From Ornithinibacillus halotolerans (GTDB lineage: Bacteria > Bacillota > Bacilli > Bacillales > Amphibacillaceae): 33,617 nucleotides of DNA. Of this stretch, positions 32,662 through 33,617 are shown piece by piece (positions within the stretch are counted from its first letter, which is position 1; every line of letters begins with the position of its first letter). Location: assembly GCF_014637405.1 (NCBI RefSeq), contig NZ_BMEY01000027.1, positions 9,024 to 42,640 on the forward strand, written 5' to 3'. The notes under the pieces are model-generated. The model did no database searches. It worked only from the letters and a program-made list of their open reading frames with translations, and had not been told where the DNA came from. Both the position numbers and the translations under genes were made by a program.

Positions 32662-33415
32662 GGTGACTCCCTCCCAAAAGGGCATGGTGAACCATGATCT
32701 CATTGAAAAATTGTTTTCGATCCGATTTCTTTTCAATACTTGAATGGACCGTTCCGTCTCTAATAAAGACTACTCGATGACAATAGCTTGCAGCAAAAAC
32801 ATCATGGGTCACCAGGAGTACGGTTGTTGATAGTTCCTGTACTACTCTTTCCAAACACTCCATGATTGCTGTTGAGGATTTAGAGTCTAAATTTCCTGTC
32901 GGTTCATCAGCAAATATTATCTGTGGTTCATTTACTAAAGCTCTACTTACTGCTGCTCTTTGCTGTTGTCCACCTGAAACATTGTATGGATATTTATTTA
33001 AAATGGATTCAATCTGAAATAACTTTGCAAGGTATTGTACCTTCTCTTCCATTTCAGCTGATTTTTTCTTTTCCAGTATCATTGGAAGCATGATGTTTTC
33101 CTTTACAGTTAGACTTTCTAACAAATTAAAGTCTTGAAATATATACCCTAACGATGTACGACGAAATTGTCCTAAAGCATCGCCCTTCATATCATTTAGA
33201 TTCTGGCCCCTTATTACTATCTCACCAGAGGTGGGCTTATCAATTCCACTTAATATATTTAATAATGTTGTTTTACCACTACCAGAAGGTCCCATAATAG
33301 CAATGAACTCCCCTTCATCAACTGAAAGTTCAATGTTATTTAATGCAGTAGTAGCCCCATCAACATGAGGTTCACCATAAACTTTCACGACGTTCCTAAC
33401 TTCTAAAATATTCAT
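32651..33415 (-). CDS. BceA-like ABC transporter ATPase
   Basis: This 254-residue ATP-binding subunit, partner of the permease downstream, has Walker A GPSGSGKTT, the Q-loop YIFQDFNLLESLTV, signature VSGGQQQR, Walker [13 protein letters not shown] and the H-loop LVTHDVFAASYC. It is the BceA/LolD class. The ATG at 33415 follows AAGGAGGGGG. A copy of the hairpin repeat lies directly upstream, so the promoter must lie beyond 33498 or within the repeat's flank. Confidence 0.92.
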   Translation of the reverse strand: MNILEVRNVVKVYGEPHVDGATTALNNIELSVDEGEFIAIMGPSGSGKTTLLNILSGIDKPTSGEIVIRGQNLNDMKGDALGQFRRTSLGYIFQDFNLLESLTVKENIMLPMILEKKKSAEMEEKVQYLAKLFQIESILNKYPYNVSGGQQQRAAVSRALVNEPQIIFADEPTGNLDSKSSTAIMECLERVVQELSTTVLLVTHDVFAASYCHRVVFIRDGTVHSSIEKKSDRKQFFNEIMVHHALLGGSHHDI

Positions 33416-33436
33416 GAATTCCCCCTCCTTTTAATA

Positions 33437-33498
33437 CAGGTGCCTGACACCTCCCGAAAAATGTCGAACGTTCGTCGACAAAATTCGGGAGGTGTCAG
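33437..33498. repeat. Hairpin repeat, copy 2
   Basis: These 62 bases are identical to 29731-29792. The right arm stops at GGTGTCAG and lacks the last five bases present in copy 1, so the stem is 15 bp plus the inner palindrome. From 33499 to the window end I see no supported gene. Confidence 0.9.
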
Positions 33499-33617
33499 CG
33501 TATAATGGTAAATAAGTCAACCATCGTTTTTGCCTAAAAAAGGCCGACCTTAAGTAAAACTCTTAAAAGTAATTTTTAAAAAGTTCTTCTATCACAGAAC
33601 CTTTATGATGGAACTCT

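Noticed and set aside
32662..32736. Upstream extension of the BceB-like permease
   Set aside because: It lies wholly inside the ATPase gene; ATG 32661 has its own GGGAGGGAG.
33563..33616. Tail of a transposase on the minus strand at the window edge
   Set aside because: Only 17 codons before a stop, too short to assign; mentioned only because it may continue outside the window.

Overview
The window comes from a low-GC, endospore-forming Bacillaceae chromosome of the Oceanobacillus/Virgibacillus/Ornithinibacillus kind. The evidence is AT-rich intergenic DNA, strong GGAGG ribosome sites with frequent GTG/TTG starts, a sigM-yhdL-yhdK type operon, Ger-type spore germination genes, a CwlC-like spore amidase and a preQ1 riboswitch. 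The genus is inferred from overall character, not from a marker gene.

Layout. 1-1776 (minus): a preQ1-I riboswitch drives queC, a YhhQ-type queuosine-precursor transporter and queF (cut by the window edge). 1806-3625: an OmpR-type response regulator and a short two-TM histidine kinase. 3641-6217 (minus): a gene remnant, then a polar amino-acid ABC transporter (binding lipoprotein, permease, ATPase). 6505-6656: three 51-bp tandem repeats. 6779-13077: a Tn3-family (Tn1546-like) transposon. 13041-20505 (mostly minus): an alpha/beta hydrolase, a Lon-like membrane protease split by a frameshift, a cupin, a nucleoside-kinase-like P-loop protein, small membrane or unknown proteins, a zinc metallopeptidase and an orphan accA. 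20748-24093 (minus): an FNR-type regulator, a detached HMA metal-binding protein and a P1B metal ATPase. 24222-26278 (minus): a small lipoprotein and the sigM operon. 26374-33498: two separate FtsX/MacB-type ABC transporters, a nucleotidyltransferase, and two copies of a 62-nt hairpin repeat.

The most striking feature is the transposon. It has 38-bp terminal inverted repeats at 6779-6816 and 13040-13077 (33 of 38 positions match), flanked by the same 5-bp duplication, TTTAA. Its tnpA is truncated and frameshifted and its tyrosine recombinase is truncated, so it looks unable to move by itself. Its cargo is a CwlC-like cell-wall amidase behind a sigma-K-like promoter and a complete gerB-gerA-gerC germinant-receptor operon behind a sigma-G-like promoter. 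It landed in the last codons of an alpha/beta hydrolase gene. The displaced 3' end of that gene, with its terminator, lies on the far side of the transposon at 6668-6778, and the terminal repeat now encodes the hydrolase's new C-terminus.

A second notable system is the metal module. The HMA protein and the P1B ATPase each have a promoter with a TTGAY-N4-RTCAA palindrome placed 22 bp upstream of TATACT, that is, centred at about -41.5. The neighbouring Crp/Fnr protein has the E-x-x-S-R recognition helix that reads TTGAT in FNR, and a Cys/His-rich N-terminus. Together these read as a small FNR-type metal-homeostasis regulon.
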